A stretch of 64,000 nt of DNA from Alkaliphilus hydrothermalis. GTDB lineage: Bacteria > Bacillota > Clostridia > Peptostreptococcales > Natronincolaceae. Within the stretch, counting starts at the first letter, position 1. Every line of letters starts with the position of its first letter. The stretch is from assembly GCF_016908555.1 (NCBI RefSeq), contig NZ_JAFBEE010000010.1:45070-109069 (forward strand). The letters are read 5' to 3'. A program made the translations under genes and the position numbers. The notes under the pieces are model-generated. The model saw only the letters and a list, made by a program, of their open reading frames with translations. It did not search any database and was not told where the DNA came from. This document shows, piece by piece, positions 52,073 through 60,706 of this stretch.

Positions 52073-52900
52073 TTAATACTTATAAGCAACACCTAAAGCC
52101 ATTGGACCAAGATGAGCTCCAATTACAGGTCCCAGCTCTTCAATACCAACCTTTGCGTTGGGGAAACGTTCCTCTAAAAGGGCCTTTAGTTCTTGAGCCT
52201 CCTCTAGGCAAAAAATATGGCAGATGTTAATGATATTAGAATCCCCGTGGACATCCGCAATTAATCGTTCTAGGGATTTCCTTCTTCCTCGAACTTTATC
52301 AATAGCTTCTAATTTACCATCTTTAAGGGCAATAATAGGCTTGATGTTTAATAAAGAGCCAATGATGGCACCAAAATTAGATAAACGGCCACCCCGCTTG
52401 AGATATTCTAGTGTACCGACAGTAAGGGCGATTCCCATTCTGTGTTTTTGGTTTTGAATTTTTTCAACGATTTCTTGACGAGAAAAACCTTCTTCAACAA
52501 GTTGCAATGCCATTTCCACCAACACCCTGATATTTGCCGCTGCTGCTAAAGAATCAATCACGGAAATCTGATCTGCATCCACTAAAGTAGCTGCGGTATA
52601 GGCACTATTATAGGTTCCACTGAGCTTCGAGGATAGGGTGATGGCGATGACTTCTTTACCCTCTGCTAGAGCTTTTTCATATACACTGGCGAACATACCC
52701 ACAGGTGGCTGGGACGTAGTAGGGAAATCGGAGGATTCTACTAAACGATTAAAAAACTCTTTAAATTCACCGGGACAAGGTTCGTCAGATATAACCCCTT
52801 GAAAATTCACAGATAAAGGTACTATTGCTATGTTATTGGCTTCTGCAAAGGCTTTGTCTATGTAGGCAGTACTATCGGTGACAATTTGAATATTTGACAT
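52073..52900 (-). CDS. DegV family fatty-acid-binding protein
   Basis: A 275-aa protein of the DegV (FakB-like) family: IQIVTDSTAYIDK at the N-terminus, SSDFPTTSQPPVGMF, ITLSSKLSGTYNSA, LEYLKRGGRLS, and C-terminal LGPVIGAHLGPMALGVAY. These proteins hold one fatty acid, presenting it to FakA kinase; no fakA is adjacent. ATG 52900 lies after AAGGAG; an earlier ATG in frame has none. Confidence 0.93.
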   Translation of the reverse strand: MSNIQIVTDSTAYIDKAFAEANNIAIVPLSVNFQGVISDEPCPGEFKEFFNRLVESSDFPTTSQPPVGMFASVYEKALAEGKEVIAITLSSKLSGTYNSAYTAATLVDADQISVIDSLAAAANIRVLVEMALQLVEEGFSRQEIVEKIQNQKHRMGIALTVGTLEYLKRGGRLSNFGAIIGSLLNIKPIIALKDGKLEAIDKVRGRRKSLERLIADVHGDSNIINICHIFCLEEAQELKALLEERFPNAKVGIEELGPVIGAHLGPMALGVAYKY

Positions 52901-53203
52901 TTCAATCAACTCCTTCTTAGTAAAAAATGCCGAAATCATAAAATAAAATCAAATATAAGATGATAATATAAGTCCAAATCTTAGTCAGTAAAATACTATC
53001 TAAAGTAACTCCTTATATTATAATATCAGCTACTGTAGATAGTGTAAAGATTTGTATTTAAAAAAGTAGATTTCTCTTTACTTAGATATATGATATGTAT
53101 TTAATTATATTTTACAGATAGTATTGACTTTATCAAAAATTACGTTTATTCTTAAAATATAAGTATTTAGTGATCCGAAATATTCAAAAGGAGAGACTAT
53201 ACT

Positions 53204-54463
53204 ATGAATCCTATTACTCAAAAATGGCGGCAAACTGTAGATGAAATACCTAAAAATATTAAAATGATCTTTATAGCAATTCTACTAAACAATATAGGTA
53301 TGGGAATGTTTTCAACCCTGTATAATCTCTATCTACAGGAAATTGGCTTTAATAAAGCATTTATGGGGGAAATGATTTCTATGTCAGCCCTAGCCAGTGC
53401 AATATTTTTGGTACCTGTTGGATTCTTAAGTGACCGAATAGGGCGTAAAAAAACCATGATGATTGGTATTTTTTTTGCTGCCTTTAGTCAGATGCTTAGG
53501 GTGCTTGTACTAGATAGTACACAGCTATTGACCTTTAGCTTTTTGTTAGGCACCTTTAATTCCTTTTTTATGGTATCTAATGCTCCGTTCCTAATGGAGA
53601 ATACCACAAAGAAAAATAGAATGAGGGTATTTAGTATTAACTTTGCCTTAATGGTTTTTTCATCCATGGTGGGGAATATTATTGGTGGAAGTCTTCCAAT
53701 GATGCTTTTTGACACTGGTATATTCACCGTAGCCTGGAGTCAGCGGGTTACTCTTTTAATATCAACAGTTGCCAGTTTGGTGGCGGTAATTCCATTACAA
53801 AGAATCCAAGAAGTAAGTGTTGAAAACACAAGTGATTTCAAAGTATTTGTTGAAAACATTACCTCTAGAGAAAACTGGGCCATTATGACTAGGTTTATCA
53901 TAGCCAGTGGATTGGTGGGCTTTGGAGCTGGACTATTTGTTCCCTTCTCCAATGTCTATTTTGAGAATCAATTTTCTCTACCCAGTGATAAAATAGGCAT
54001 TATTATGTCTATGGGTCAGGCGACAACAATTTTTGCCGTAATGATGGGTCCCTATGTAGCCAATAAGATAGGGCGGGTAAAGACGGTATTTATTCTTCAA
54101 GGGTTATCCATTCCCTTTATGGTGATGTTGGGGGATACCAAGTTTTTATGGTTGGCAATAATAGCCTTCTTAATCCGCCAAGCCATTATGAATGCCAGTG
54201 GACCGATTACCTCCACCATTATGATGGAGGAAGTACCGGAAAAATTGAAGGGACTAACCAATAGTTTAAACCAAACAGTGGTACAAATCGGATGGGCTGT
54301 CTGTGGTCGATTAAGTGGGAAAATCATAGAAAATTATGGGTATGAGTGGATTTTCTATTTGGCAGGTGCCCTTTATGGAACTTCAGCTATTTACTATTAC
54401 TTTACCTTTAGAAAATTGGATCAGCCTACTGAGGATGTACTTCCTCAGGCTAAGGTGGCTTAA
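53204..54463 (+). CDS. Major facilitator superfamily transporter
   Basis: A 419-aa, 12-helix transporter with the MFS loop 2-3 motif GFLSDRIGRKKTMMIG. Helix 7 begins after a central loop around residue 210. AAAAGGAG precedes ATG 53204. The substrate is unknown. It is a separate transcription unit ended by a hairpin. Confidence 0.88.
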   Translation: MNPITQKWRQTVDEIPKNIKMIFIAILLNNIGMGMFSTLYNLYLQEIGFNKAFMGEMISMSALASAIFLVPVGFLSDRIGRKKTMMIGIFFAAFSQMLRVLVLDSTQLLTFSFLLGTFNSFFMVSNAPFLMENTTKKNRMRVFSINFALMVFSSMVGNIIGGSLPMMLFDTGIFTVAWSQRVTLLISTVASLVAVIPLQRIQEVSVENTSDFKVFVENITSRENWAIMTRFIIASGLVGFGAGLFVPFSNVYFENQFSLPSDKIGIIMSMGQATTIFAVMMGPYVANKIGRVKTVFILQGLSIPFMVMLGDTKFLWLAIIAFLIRQAIMNASGPITSTIMMEEVPEKLKGLTNSLNQTVVQIGWAVCGRLSGKIIENYGYEWIFYLAGALYGTSAIYYYFTFRKLDQPTEDVLPQAKVA

Positions 54464-54483
54464 ATAATTTCTTGTTTTTAAAA

Positions 54484-54548
54484 AAATCCTATGTTAAACT
54501 AGTTTAAGGATGGTAACCCTTTGGGTACGATACCTTGTAGGATTTTTG
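54484..54548 (+). terminator. Terminator after the MFS gene
   Basis: AAATCCTA (54484-54491) pairs with TAGGATTT (54538-54545), with an inner imperfect stem, then T. Confidence 0.8.
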
Positions 54549-54574
54549 TTATAAAATTAAAATTTAAATAATCA

Positions 54575-54706
54575 TATTCTGCTCTGAGCCTTTTAGGACC
54601 GAGACGGAAGAATAAGACGACTAAGTATTTCCACCTTTCTTGTGAAGAAGGGTTTTTTGCCTTGTTCTATGTCTTTTTACCTAAAAAGTCCTAGTACAAG
54701 GCTTTT
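54575..54706 (+). promoter_or_regulatory. Structured leader of the pantothenate operon, candidate pan-motif RNA with terminators
   Basis: A folded element centred on CTCTGAGCC-TTTT-AGGACCGAG (54583-54603) is followed by two terminator-like hairpins. The first is CCTTTCTT/AAGAAGG with six T (54634-54658). The second is GCCTTGT/ACAAGGC with T tail (about 54659-54706). The position before panBCD fits the described pan motif, but I cannot confirm the consensus from memory. Confidence 0.5.
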
Positions 54707-54754
54707 ATATATTTTTGGAGTTGATGGTTGGGGCAGAGATGAAGGGGGAATTAA

Positions 54755-55630
54755 ATGAAAATAGGTTTTATTGGAGCTGGAAAGGTTGGTAAAAGCTTTG
54801 GAAAGTATCTGGAGATGAAGGGGATTCCTGTCATAGGGTATTTCAGCAAAAGTATTGAATCAGCTCAAGAAGCAGTAGCTTATGTAGGCGGAGAAATATT
54901 TCCTACTATAGAAGAATTGGTGAAGGTTGCCACCGTTATTTTCATCACCACCCCCGATGACATAATCTCTGATGTCGCCAACGAAATCGGTAATCTAAAT
55001 GAAACACAAGAATCAAAGATTTTTGTCCATATGAGTGGGGCCCATAGCTCTAAAATCCTCATAAAAATCCAACAACGGCATCGGAAAAGCTATTTATATT
55101 CCCTTCATCCCCTACAGGCATTTGCCAGTGTTACTACAGCAACGGAGGACTTAGAGAAGACGATTTTTAGTTTAGAGGGGGATGAGGAAAAGCTAATGGA
55201 ACTGACGGAGCTTTTGGACACCTGTGGAAATGAATATTTTATCCTCAAGGGAGAGGATAAAGCCCTGTACCATTCAGCAGCCTGTGTCGTTTCCAACTAT
55301 TTAGTAACTTTGATGGATTTAGGATTAAGCTTATTTGAAGCAGCAGGGATCCAACGGCAAAAGGGATTTGAAGCTTTATTCCCCTTAATTCAGGGGAGTT
55401 TGAATAATATAAAGAATTTAGGAACAGCTGAGGCTTTAACGGGGCCCATTGCCCGTGGTGATGTCAATACCATAAAAAATCATCTAAAGGGGATGGAGGA
55501 AAAAGCCCCCCAATTAATTGAACTTTATAGGATTCTAGGAGAAGAAACCACTCGGTTGGCGGAAATTAAAAAGCTTAAAAAACAAGAAAATATAGACGCT
55601 CTAAATCAAATATGGAAGGAAGGAATTTAA
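54755..55630 (+). CDS. Rossmann-like/DUF2520 protein, probable ketopantoate reductase (PanG-like)
   Basis: A 291-aa protein with N-terminal NAD(P)-binding motif IGFIGAGKVGKSFGKYL, TTPDDIISDVA, HMSGAHSS and HPLQAFAS, then an all-helical DUF2520 C-terminal half (ALYHSAACVVSNYLVTL; GPIARGDVNTIKNHL). It begins the panB-C-D operon, ending 1 bp before panB. Classical PanE is absent here, so by context this enzyme likely reduces ketopantoate, as proposed for the alternative reductase PanG. GAAGGGGG precedes the ATG. Confidence 0.75.
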   Translation: MKIGFIGAGKVGKSFGKYLEMKGIPVIGYFSKSIESAQEAVAYVGGEIFPTIEELVKVATVIFITTPDDIISDVANEIGNLNETQESKIFVHMSGAHSSKILIKIQQRHRKSYLYSLHPLQAFASVTTATEDLEKTIFSLEGDEEKLMELTELLDTCGNEYFILKGEDKALYHSAACVVSNYLVTLMDLGLSLFEAAGIQRQKGFEALFPLIQGSLNNIKNLGTAEALTGPIARGDVNTIKNHLKGMEEKAPQLIELYRILGEETTRLAEIKKLKKQENIDALNQIWKEGI

Positions 55631-55631
55631 T

Positions 55632-56462
55632 ATGAGTAAGTTCACAACGGCATCTTTTAATAAAGCAAAAGGAGAGGGGCATAAAATCTCTATGCTAACA
55701 GCCTATGATTATTCTACTGCAAAGCTGTTGGATGAGGCAGGGGTAGATAGTATTTTAGTGGGGGATTCCCTGGGTATGGTGGTATTAGGTTATGAGAACA
55801 CCCTACAGGTGACTCTAGAGGACATGATTCATCATACAAGGGCGGTTGCAAGGGGAGCCAAGAGGGCTTTAGTAATCGGAGATATGCCCTTCCTATCTTA
55901 TCATGTCAGTGTAGAGGAAACCATTAAAAATGCAGGTCGATTAATTCAAGAAGGAAATGCCCATGCAGTTAAGTTGGAGGGGGGCAGAGAGGTTTTGGAT
56001 AAGGTGGAGGCTTTAGTAAAGGCACAAATCCCAGTAATGGGACATTTAGGGTTAACCCCTCAGTCGGTAAATATGCTGGGTGGATTTAAGGTGCAGGGTA
56101 AAAACGAAGCTCAAGCAAAGAAGATGATTGAAGATGCAAAATTATTACAGGAGGCTGGCGTATTTGCCATTGTACTAGAATGCGTCCCAGAAAAACTAGC
56201 AAAGTTGATTACTGAATCCATTGATATACCAACAATCGGAATAGGTGCAGGTAAATACTGTGATGGGCAAGTACTGGTGACCCAAGATATGCTGGGAATG
56301 TACAGTGATTTTACTCCCAAATTTGTAAAGAAATATACAGATATTGGTTCGATTGTTAAAGAAGCAGTGGCGGCCTATGGTAAAGAAATTCAAGAAGGGG
56401 TTTTTCCAGAGGCTAAGCATACCTTCGCCATTGATGAAGAAACCTTGAAAAAATTATACTAG
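55632..56462 (+). CDS. panB: 3-methyl-2-oxobutanoate hydroxymethyltransferase
   Basis: Makes ketopantoate from 2-oxoisovalerate and methylene-THF. At 276 aa it is normal length. It shows MLTAYDYSTAKLLDEAG, ILVGDSLGMVVLGY with Mg2+-ligand Asp, MPFLSYH, and MGHLGLTPQSV. AAGGAAGG from the previous gene's end serves as ribosome binding site. Confidence 0.97.
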   Translation: MSKFTTASFNKAKGEGHKISMLTAYDYSTAKLLDEAGVDSILVGDSLGMVVLGYENTLQVTLEDMIHHTRAVARGAKRALVIGDMPFLSYHVSVEETIKNAGRLIQEGNAHAVKLEGGREVLDKVEALVKAQIPVMGHLGLTPQSVNMLGGFKVQGKNEAQAKKMIEDAKLLQEAGVFAIVLECVPEKLAKLITESIDIPTIGIGAGKYCDGQVLVTQDMLGMYSDFTPKFVKKYTDIGSIVKEAVAAYGKEIQEGVFPEAKHTFAIDEETLKKLY

Positions 56463-56475
56463 GAGGTAGCTGAAG

Positions 56476-57324
56476 ATGATTAAAATCATTACTACTATCC
56501 ATGAAATGAAGGGAATAATTAAATCTAAAAAAGCCCAAGGGAAAACAGTCGGCTTTGTCCCAACAATGGGATATCTGCATGAGGGTCATACCTCCCTAGT
56601 GAAATGGGCTAAGGAAGAAAATGATATTGTTGTGGTTAGTATTTTTGTTAATCCTACTCAATTTGGGGTAAATGAAGACTACGATGTATACCCTAGGGAT
56701 TTAGAAAGGGATCAAATGCTATCGGAGGAGGCAGGGGCAGAATATATCTTCCATCCAACGGTGGCGGAGATGTATCCAAATGGCTACCAAACTTATGTGG
56801 AGGTATTTGGAATTACTGACAAGCTGTGTGGCGCCTCACGACCGGGGCACTTTAGAGGGGTAACAACAGTTGTAAACAAGCTATTTCAAATTGTAGCTCC
56901 CCACAGGGCGTACTTTGGCTTAAAGGATGCTCAACAGGTGGCGGTGATTGAAAAGATGGTAAGGGAGCTCAATATGGATGTGGAGATTGTACCTTGTCCT
57001 ATCGTAAGGGAAGCAGATGGCTTAGCCATGAGTTCCCGGAATGTTAACCTAAGCCCAATTGACCGGCAATCTGCACTAATCTTGTCTCAAAGTCTAATGA
57101 AGGCGAAGGAGATGATTCAAGCAGGTAATGTGGAGGCAAAGGAAATTCAAAGGGCAATAGAAAACAAAATTGCTGAAGAATCAGCAGTGGCAGTGGATTA
57201 TATTAAGATAGTTGATTTTACAAATCTTGAAGAAATAGATGTCATCAAGGGTAGAGTATTGATTGCCCTAGCCGCTAAGGTGGGTAATGTAAGACTGATT
57301 GATAATATAATAATGGAGGCGTAA
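56476..57324 (+). CDS. panC: Pantothenate synthetase
   Basis: Joins pantoate and beta-alanine with ATP. The 282-aa protein has the HIGH-like FVPTMGYLHEGH, SIFVNPTQFG, and the KMSKS-like region AMSSRNVNLS. AGGAGG precedes ATG 56476, 14 bp after panB. Confidence 0.97.
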   Translation: MIKIITTIHEMKGIIKSKKAQGKTVGFVPTMGYLHEGHTSLVKWAKEENDIVVVSIFVNPTQFGVNEDYDVYPRDLERDQMLSEEAGAEYIFHPTVAEMYPNGYQTYVEVFGITDKLCGASRPGHFRGVTTVVNKLFQIVAPHRAYFGLKDAQQVAVIEKMVRELNMDVEIVPCPIVREADGLAMSSRNVNLSPIDRQSALILSQSLMKAKEMIQAGNVEAKEIQRAIENKIAEESAVAVDYIKIVDFTNLEEIDVIKGRVLIALAAKVGNVRLIDNIIMEA

Positions 57325-57329
57325 ATAAA

Positions 57330-57713
57330 ATGATGTTAACCTTTTTTAAATCCAAACTTCATAGGGCGACAGTGACCCAAGCAGATTTGAATTATGTTGG
57401 TAGTATCACCATAGACGAGGAGCTTTTAGAGGCTTCTAATATCTACCCCAATGAAAAGGTTCAAATCGTCAACAACAACAACGGGGCTAGATTTGAAACC
57501 TATGTGATCAAGGGAGAAAGAGGCAGTGGGGTGGTTTGTTTAAATGGAGCAGCAGCTAGATTGGTACAGCCAGGGGACCAAGTAATCATCATTGCCTACT
57601 GTATGATTGATGCCAAGGAGGCTGAAACATTCAAACCAAAGGTAGTCATCCTTGGAGAAAATAATAAGATTGTGGATATGAAGTACGAAGAGAAGCCAGG
57701 AGTGAGTTTGTAG
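57330..57713 (+). CDS. panD: Aspartate 1-decarboxylase (pyruvoyl)
   Basis: Supplies beta-alanine. The 127-aa proenzyme self-cleaves at Gly-Ser in YVGSITID (Ser about 26) to form the pyruvoyl group. NNNNGARFETYVI and GAAARLVQPGD are conserved. GGAGGCG precedes ATG 57330. It completes the pantothenate pathway with panG-like, panB and panC. Confidence 0.97.
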   Translation: MMLTFFKSKLHRATVTQADLNYVGSITIDEELLEASNIYPNEKVQIVNNNNGARFETYVIKGERGSGVVCLNGAAARLVQPGDQVIIIAYCMIDAKEAETFKPKVVILGENNKIVDMKYEEKPGVSL

Positions 57714-57845
57714 GTTGAAACAATAGAATGTAACCTGGTATATCCAACAGATTAGTCCCCATCAAGTGTGTGAAAAAATGAATTAAAGAATACAACAATA
57801 GTAATTAATATTTAAGTCAGTAAAATTTAAACACACATCAGTCAT

Positions 57846-57887
57846 AGTCCTATAATCTCTTCTAAGAGGTTTTAGGGCTATTTTCTT
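57846..57887 (+). terminator. Terminator of the pantothenate operon
   Basis: AGTCCTA..TCTCTT (57846-57861) pairs with AAGAGG..TAGGGCT (57864-57879), followed by ATTTTCTT. Confidence 0.85.
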
Positions 57888-57957
57888 ACCTTGGAACTTT
57901 CTATTTAATTCAATTTTATGATATGATAATAAGAAAAAAGGCTTCAGGAGGGACAAA

Positions 57958-58674
57958 ATGATTAATACGATTTTGTTTGACTTAGATGGGACATTACTTC
58001 CCTTGGATACAGATGCTTTCTTAAGGAAGTATTTCAATGGACTCAGTATCAAGTTCAAAGATTATTTTGCTGGTAAAGAACTAACAGAGCTTATTTGGGC
58101 ATCTACTAAATATGCAGTTGGTAATATGGATTCTACTAAAACAAACAAGGAAGCATTTTTTGAAGATTTTTTTACTAGAACAAATCACCCAAGAGATTTA
58201 CTTGTATCAATGTTTGATGAATTTTATGAAAATGACTTTAGACAAATAAAAGATATTACAACCCAAAGCGAGTTGATGATTAAAGCTGTCCTCCTCTTGA
58301 AGGAAAAGGGATATGAGATGGTGGTGGCTACCAATCCTATTTTCCCAAGGAGTGCAGTTATTCAAAGAATACAGTGGGCAGGAGTAAATAAAGAAGATTT
58401 TAAACTAATTACTTCCTTCGAAAATATGCATTTTTGTAAGCCAAATCCAGCCTACTTTCAAGAGATTTTAGAAACAATCGGTAAAACCCCAAAGGAATGT
58501 ATGATGGTGGGGAATGATTTAGAAGAGGATATGATCTCTAAAAAAATTGGACTAACAACTTATTTGATAGAGGATTACATGATTGCTAGAAAAGACGATG
58601 TTAGCAATGTAGACCATAGGGGAAATTATAAGACCTTCTATGATTTTGTTGTTTCTTTACCCACACTAAAATAG
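57958..58674 (+). CDS. HAD-superfamily hydrolase
   Basis: A 238-aa HAD phosphatase-like protein. Motif I is LFDLDGTLLP, motif II is VVATNPIF, motif III Lys is in HFCKPNPAYF, and motif IV is MVGNDLEEDM. A helical cap lies between about residues 20 and 100. AGGAGGG precedes the ATG. Substrate unknown. Confidence 0.85.
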   Translation: MINTILFDLDGTLLPLDTDAFLRKYFNGLSIKFKDYFAGKELTELIWASTKYAVGNMDSTKTNKEAFFEDFFTRTNHPRDLLVSMFDEFYENDFRQIKDITTQSELMIKAVLLLKEKGYEMVVATNPIFPRSAVIQRIQWAGVNKEDFKLITSFENMHFCKPNPAYFQEILETIGKTPKECMMVGNDLEEDMISKKIGLTTYLIEDYMIARKDDVSNVDHRGNYKTFYDFVVSLPTLK

Positions 58675-58756
58675 AAAATGTGAATAAATATATTAGAAGT
58701 TAATTAATTTGGGGATAACCTAGATTAGTCAGATACAAAAAAAGGGGGTTAGAAAA

Positions 58757-59071
58757 ATGGCAGGATGCGGCTGTAAAAATAAAAATAATATTAAGGAAAT
58801 TATGAAGAGGTGTCCCCTATGTCATGATAAAGCCCATTCTATTAGCTATCCAGCGGTTAAAATGGTAGTAAAGGAAGAACTCAAAGAACTTGTCGTAGCA
58901 GGTGTTTATTATGCCTGTGATTGCAAAGACTGTGAAGTGGTATTTTTTGATGAAGATGGAGAACAAATTTTTTTAGTAATAGATGTTGACTTTGGAGCTG
59001 ATTTTAAAGAGGTTACAAAAGAAGGAATCAAATCCTGTGGAGGCACTTGTAGCCCTGTTTGTGGAGGGTGA
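58757..59071 (+). CDS. Cys-rich CopZ N-terminal-domain-like protein
   Basis: A 104-aa protein resembling the Zn/2Fe-2S N-terminal domain of Archaeoglobus-type CopZ copper chaperones. Cys appear in GCGCK, RCPLCHDK, YACDCKDCEVVFF and a tail SCGGTCSPVCGG. No HMA copper-chaperone domain is attached. GGGGG precedes the ATG. It may store or insert metal or carry electrons; this is inferred. It is followed after 42 bp by the Asp23 gene. Confidence 0.65.
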   Translation: MAGCGCKNKNNIKEIMKRCPLCHDKAHSISYPAVKMVVKEELKELVVAGVYYACDCKDCEVVFFDEDGEQIFLVIDVDFGADFKEVTKEGIKSCGGTCSPVCGG

Positions 59072-59113
59072 AATAAGAAGAATAGATAAAATAGCTTTAG
59101 AGGAGGAAACTAA

Positions 59114-59476
59114 ATGGCGAAAAATGCAATGGAGTTATCAGCGGAACAAGGTAATATCAAAATATCGAATGATGTTATTATGGTAATTACCCAAAAAGCA
59201 ATTGAAGAGGTAAAGGGAATCGTGTCCTTTAGTAGTGGCTTATCCAAAGGATTTACCGAAGCCTTTAGTCGGAAAAATAATAGCAAAAAGGCAGTTAAAA
59301 TTGATAATGAGGAAAAATTGCTTGAAATCAATATCTCTGTCGTAGTAGAGTACGGTATTGTTATACCAGAGTTAATGAAGACAGTACAGGAAAAGGTAAA
59401 GCAATCGATAGAGAATATGACGGATATAGATGTGGATAAGGTGAATGTGTATGTGCAGGATGTAAAAATATCATAG
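59114..59476 (+). CDS. Asp23/Gls24 family envelope-stress protein
   Basis: A 120-aa cytoplasmic protein of the Asp23/DUF322 family: GNIKISNDVIMVITQKAIEEVKGI, then a variable basic loop, then LEINISVVVEYGIVIPELM and VNVYVQDVKI at the end. AGGAGG precedes the ATG. Members bind the inner membrane face or accompany other metabolic operons; here it stands after the CopZ-like gene. Confidence 0.88.
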   Translation: MAKNAMELSAEQGNIKISNDVIMVITQKAIEEVKGIVSFSSGLSKGFTEAFSRKNNSKKAVKIDNEEKLLEINISVVVEYGIVIPELMKTVQEKVKQSIENMTDIDVDKVNVYVQDVKIS

Positions 59477-59477
59477 C

Positions 59478-59576
59478 TAGTCTGTTGAAAAGCAATCATC
59501 TTCATCGTCACTGCAAAAGACCAGCATTCTCACGTATTACATATACGCGACGACCGCTGGTCTTTCTTGTTCCTTG
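59478..59576 (+). repeat. MITE-like palindromic repeat, copy 1 (divergent)
   Basis: It shares TTGAAAAG, CATCATCTTC-like, CGTCACTGCAAA and TTGTTCCTTGAAT blocks with copies at 63765 and 63892. The internal stem reads AAAGACCAGC/GCTGGTCTTT instead of AAGAACTAGC/GCTAGTTCTT, so paired bases have co-varied. It begins 2 bases after the Asp23 stop and can act as its terminator. Confidence 0.8.
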
Positions 59577-59594
59577 AATTTTTACAAAAACGAT

Positions 59595-59627
59595 AAAATA
59601 GGTCAGGGTAATCTTGACCTATTTTAT
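59595..59627. terminator. Bidirectional terminator
   Basis: AAAATAGGTCA (59595-59605) and TGACCTATTTT (59615-59625) form a perfect 11-bp stem serving the leftward Met-rich gene. Confidence 0.85.
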
Positions 59628-59647
59628 GTATAGTCTAGAAAACTAAC

Positions 59648-60319
59648 TTAGCAGCCACCATGGTCATGGGAGTCATCATGTTGATGCTCTCCCTGTTGGT
59701 GTTCTTCATAATCATAATACATCATTTTGTGTCTGTAGGCTTCAGCTTTATTCAAATAAGCCATATACATATGCATGTAGTACATTTTTTTCATATGCTC
59801 TTCTAAGTGGGGATGATCCACATTCTCTGGCATAGGAAGTGGCATTGGACAAGGCATCATACCCATGTCTGGCATCATACCCATGTTTGGCATCATACCC
59901 ATGTTTGGCATCATACCCATGTCTGGCATCATACCCATGTTTGGCATCATACCCATGTTTGGCATCATACCCATGTTTGGCATCATACCCATGTTTGGCA
60001 TCATACCCATGTCTGGCATCATACCCATGTCTGGCATCATACCCATGTTTGGCATCATACCCATGTCTGGCATCATGCCCATGTTTGGCATCATACCCAT
60101 GTTTGGCATCATGCCCATGTCTGGCATTACTCCATAACAAGGGGGCATCATATTCATATCAGGCATAGAACCGTAACAGGGGGGCATAGTCCCCATATTG
60201 GGCATACAACCATAACCTGGTGGCATCATACTCATATCAAGCATTTGAGGCATGGTATGGTATGGGTTACCAGGATGTTCTTCGGGATAGTTGTGATAAG
60301 TATTTTTATTTGTTTTCAC
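59648..60319 (-). CDS. Met-rich hexapeptide-repeat protein with His-rich tail
   Basis: A 223-aa protein starting at GTG 60319, behind AAGGAGG. Residues about 1-75 contain looser Met/Pro/Tyr/Cys units (MPPCYG). Then come 15 tandem PDMGMM or PNMGMM hexamers, a MPLPMP bridge, a helical Tyr/Met/Lys segment, and the tail HQHDDSHDHGGC. It has no signal peptide or membrane helix. Met-x-x-Met and His clusters suggest soft-metal (copper) binding, or a spore-coat structural role. Not assignable to a known family by eye. Confidence 0.75.
   Translation of the reverse strand: MKTNKNTYHNYPEEHPGNPYHTMPQMLDMSMMPPGYGCMPNMGTMPPCYGSMPDMNMMPPCYGVMPDMGMMPNMGMMPNMGMMPDMGMMPNMGMMPDMGMMPDMGMMPNMGMMPNMGMMPNMGMMPNMGMMPDMGMMPNMGMMPNMGMMPDMGMMPCPMPLPMPENVDHPHLEEHMKKMYYMHMYMAYLNKAEAYRHKMMYYDYEEHQQGEHQHDDSHDHGGC
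59855..60127 (-). repeat. 18-bp tandem repeat, about 15 units
   Basis: Units of CATCATACCCATGTYTGG (plus strand) repeat every 18 bp and encode the (N/D)MGMMP hexamers. The D/N variation comes from one base (C or T), and rare ATG/ATA changes are silent-site or Met/Ile-neutral on the other strand. Confidence 0.95.
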
Positions 60320-60446
60320 AGAAAAACCTCCTTACTTATATTGAAAAATAATGCTTTCTCTTATAAGGTATGAAAATTTTTCTAATTTGGTTACTCGTCA
60401 AACTAAAAATATTAGTAGTTTAGTAGTTTTTAAGTAAATTATAAGA

Positions 60447-60478
60447 TAAAAAAAGTACTGCTTTTGCAGTACCTTTTC
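60447..60478 (-). terminator. Terminator of acpP
   Basis: GTACTGC (60455-60461) and GCAGTAC (60466-60472) form a stem with TTTT loop; leftward T tract. Confidence 0.9.
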
Positions 60479-60706
60479 TTATTTATGGCTTTCTACGTAA
60501 TCTACAATGTCACCAATGTTTTTAAAGTTTTCAGCTTCTTCGTCTGGAATTTCTACTCCAAACTCATCTTCAATCGCCATGATGATTTCTACAGCGTCTA
60601 ACGAATCAGCTTCTAAGTCATTCATTAAAGAAGTTGTTCTTTCGATAGACTCCACATCATCAAGACCTAATTGATCAGCGATAATTTCTACTACTTTTTG
60701 AAACAT
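60479..60706 (-). CDS. acpP: Acyl carrier protein
   Basis: A 75-aa acidic carrier. The phosphopantetheine attachment Ser35 lies in EADSLDAVE. Helix boundaries and the C-terminal DIVDYVESHK match fatty-acid ACPs. AGGCG precedes the ATG. It is not linked here to fab genes. Confidence 0.96.
   Translation of the reverse strand: MFQKVVEIIADQLGLDDVESIERTTSLMNDLEADSLDAVEIIMAIEDEFGVEIPDEEAENFKNIGDIVDYVESHK

Noticed and set aside
59855..60127. CRISPR array
   Set aside because: Repeats are directly contiguous 18-mers without spacers and code for protein.
59807..60373. Long plus-strand open frames of His/Trp or Ser/Tyr/Pro repeats opposite the Met-rich gene
   Set aside because: They are by-products of the 18-bp tandem repeat, open in several frames on both strands. 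None has a ribosome binding site; only the minus-strand GTG 60319 frame does.
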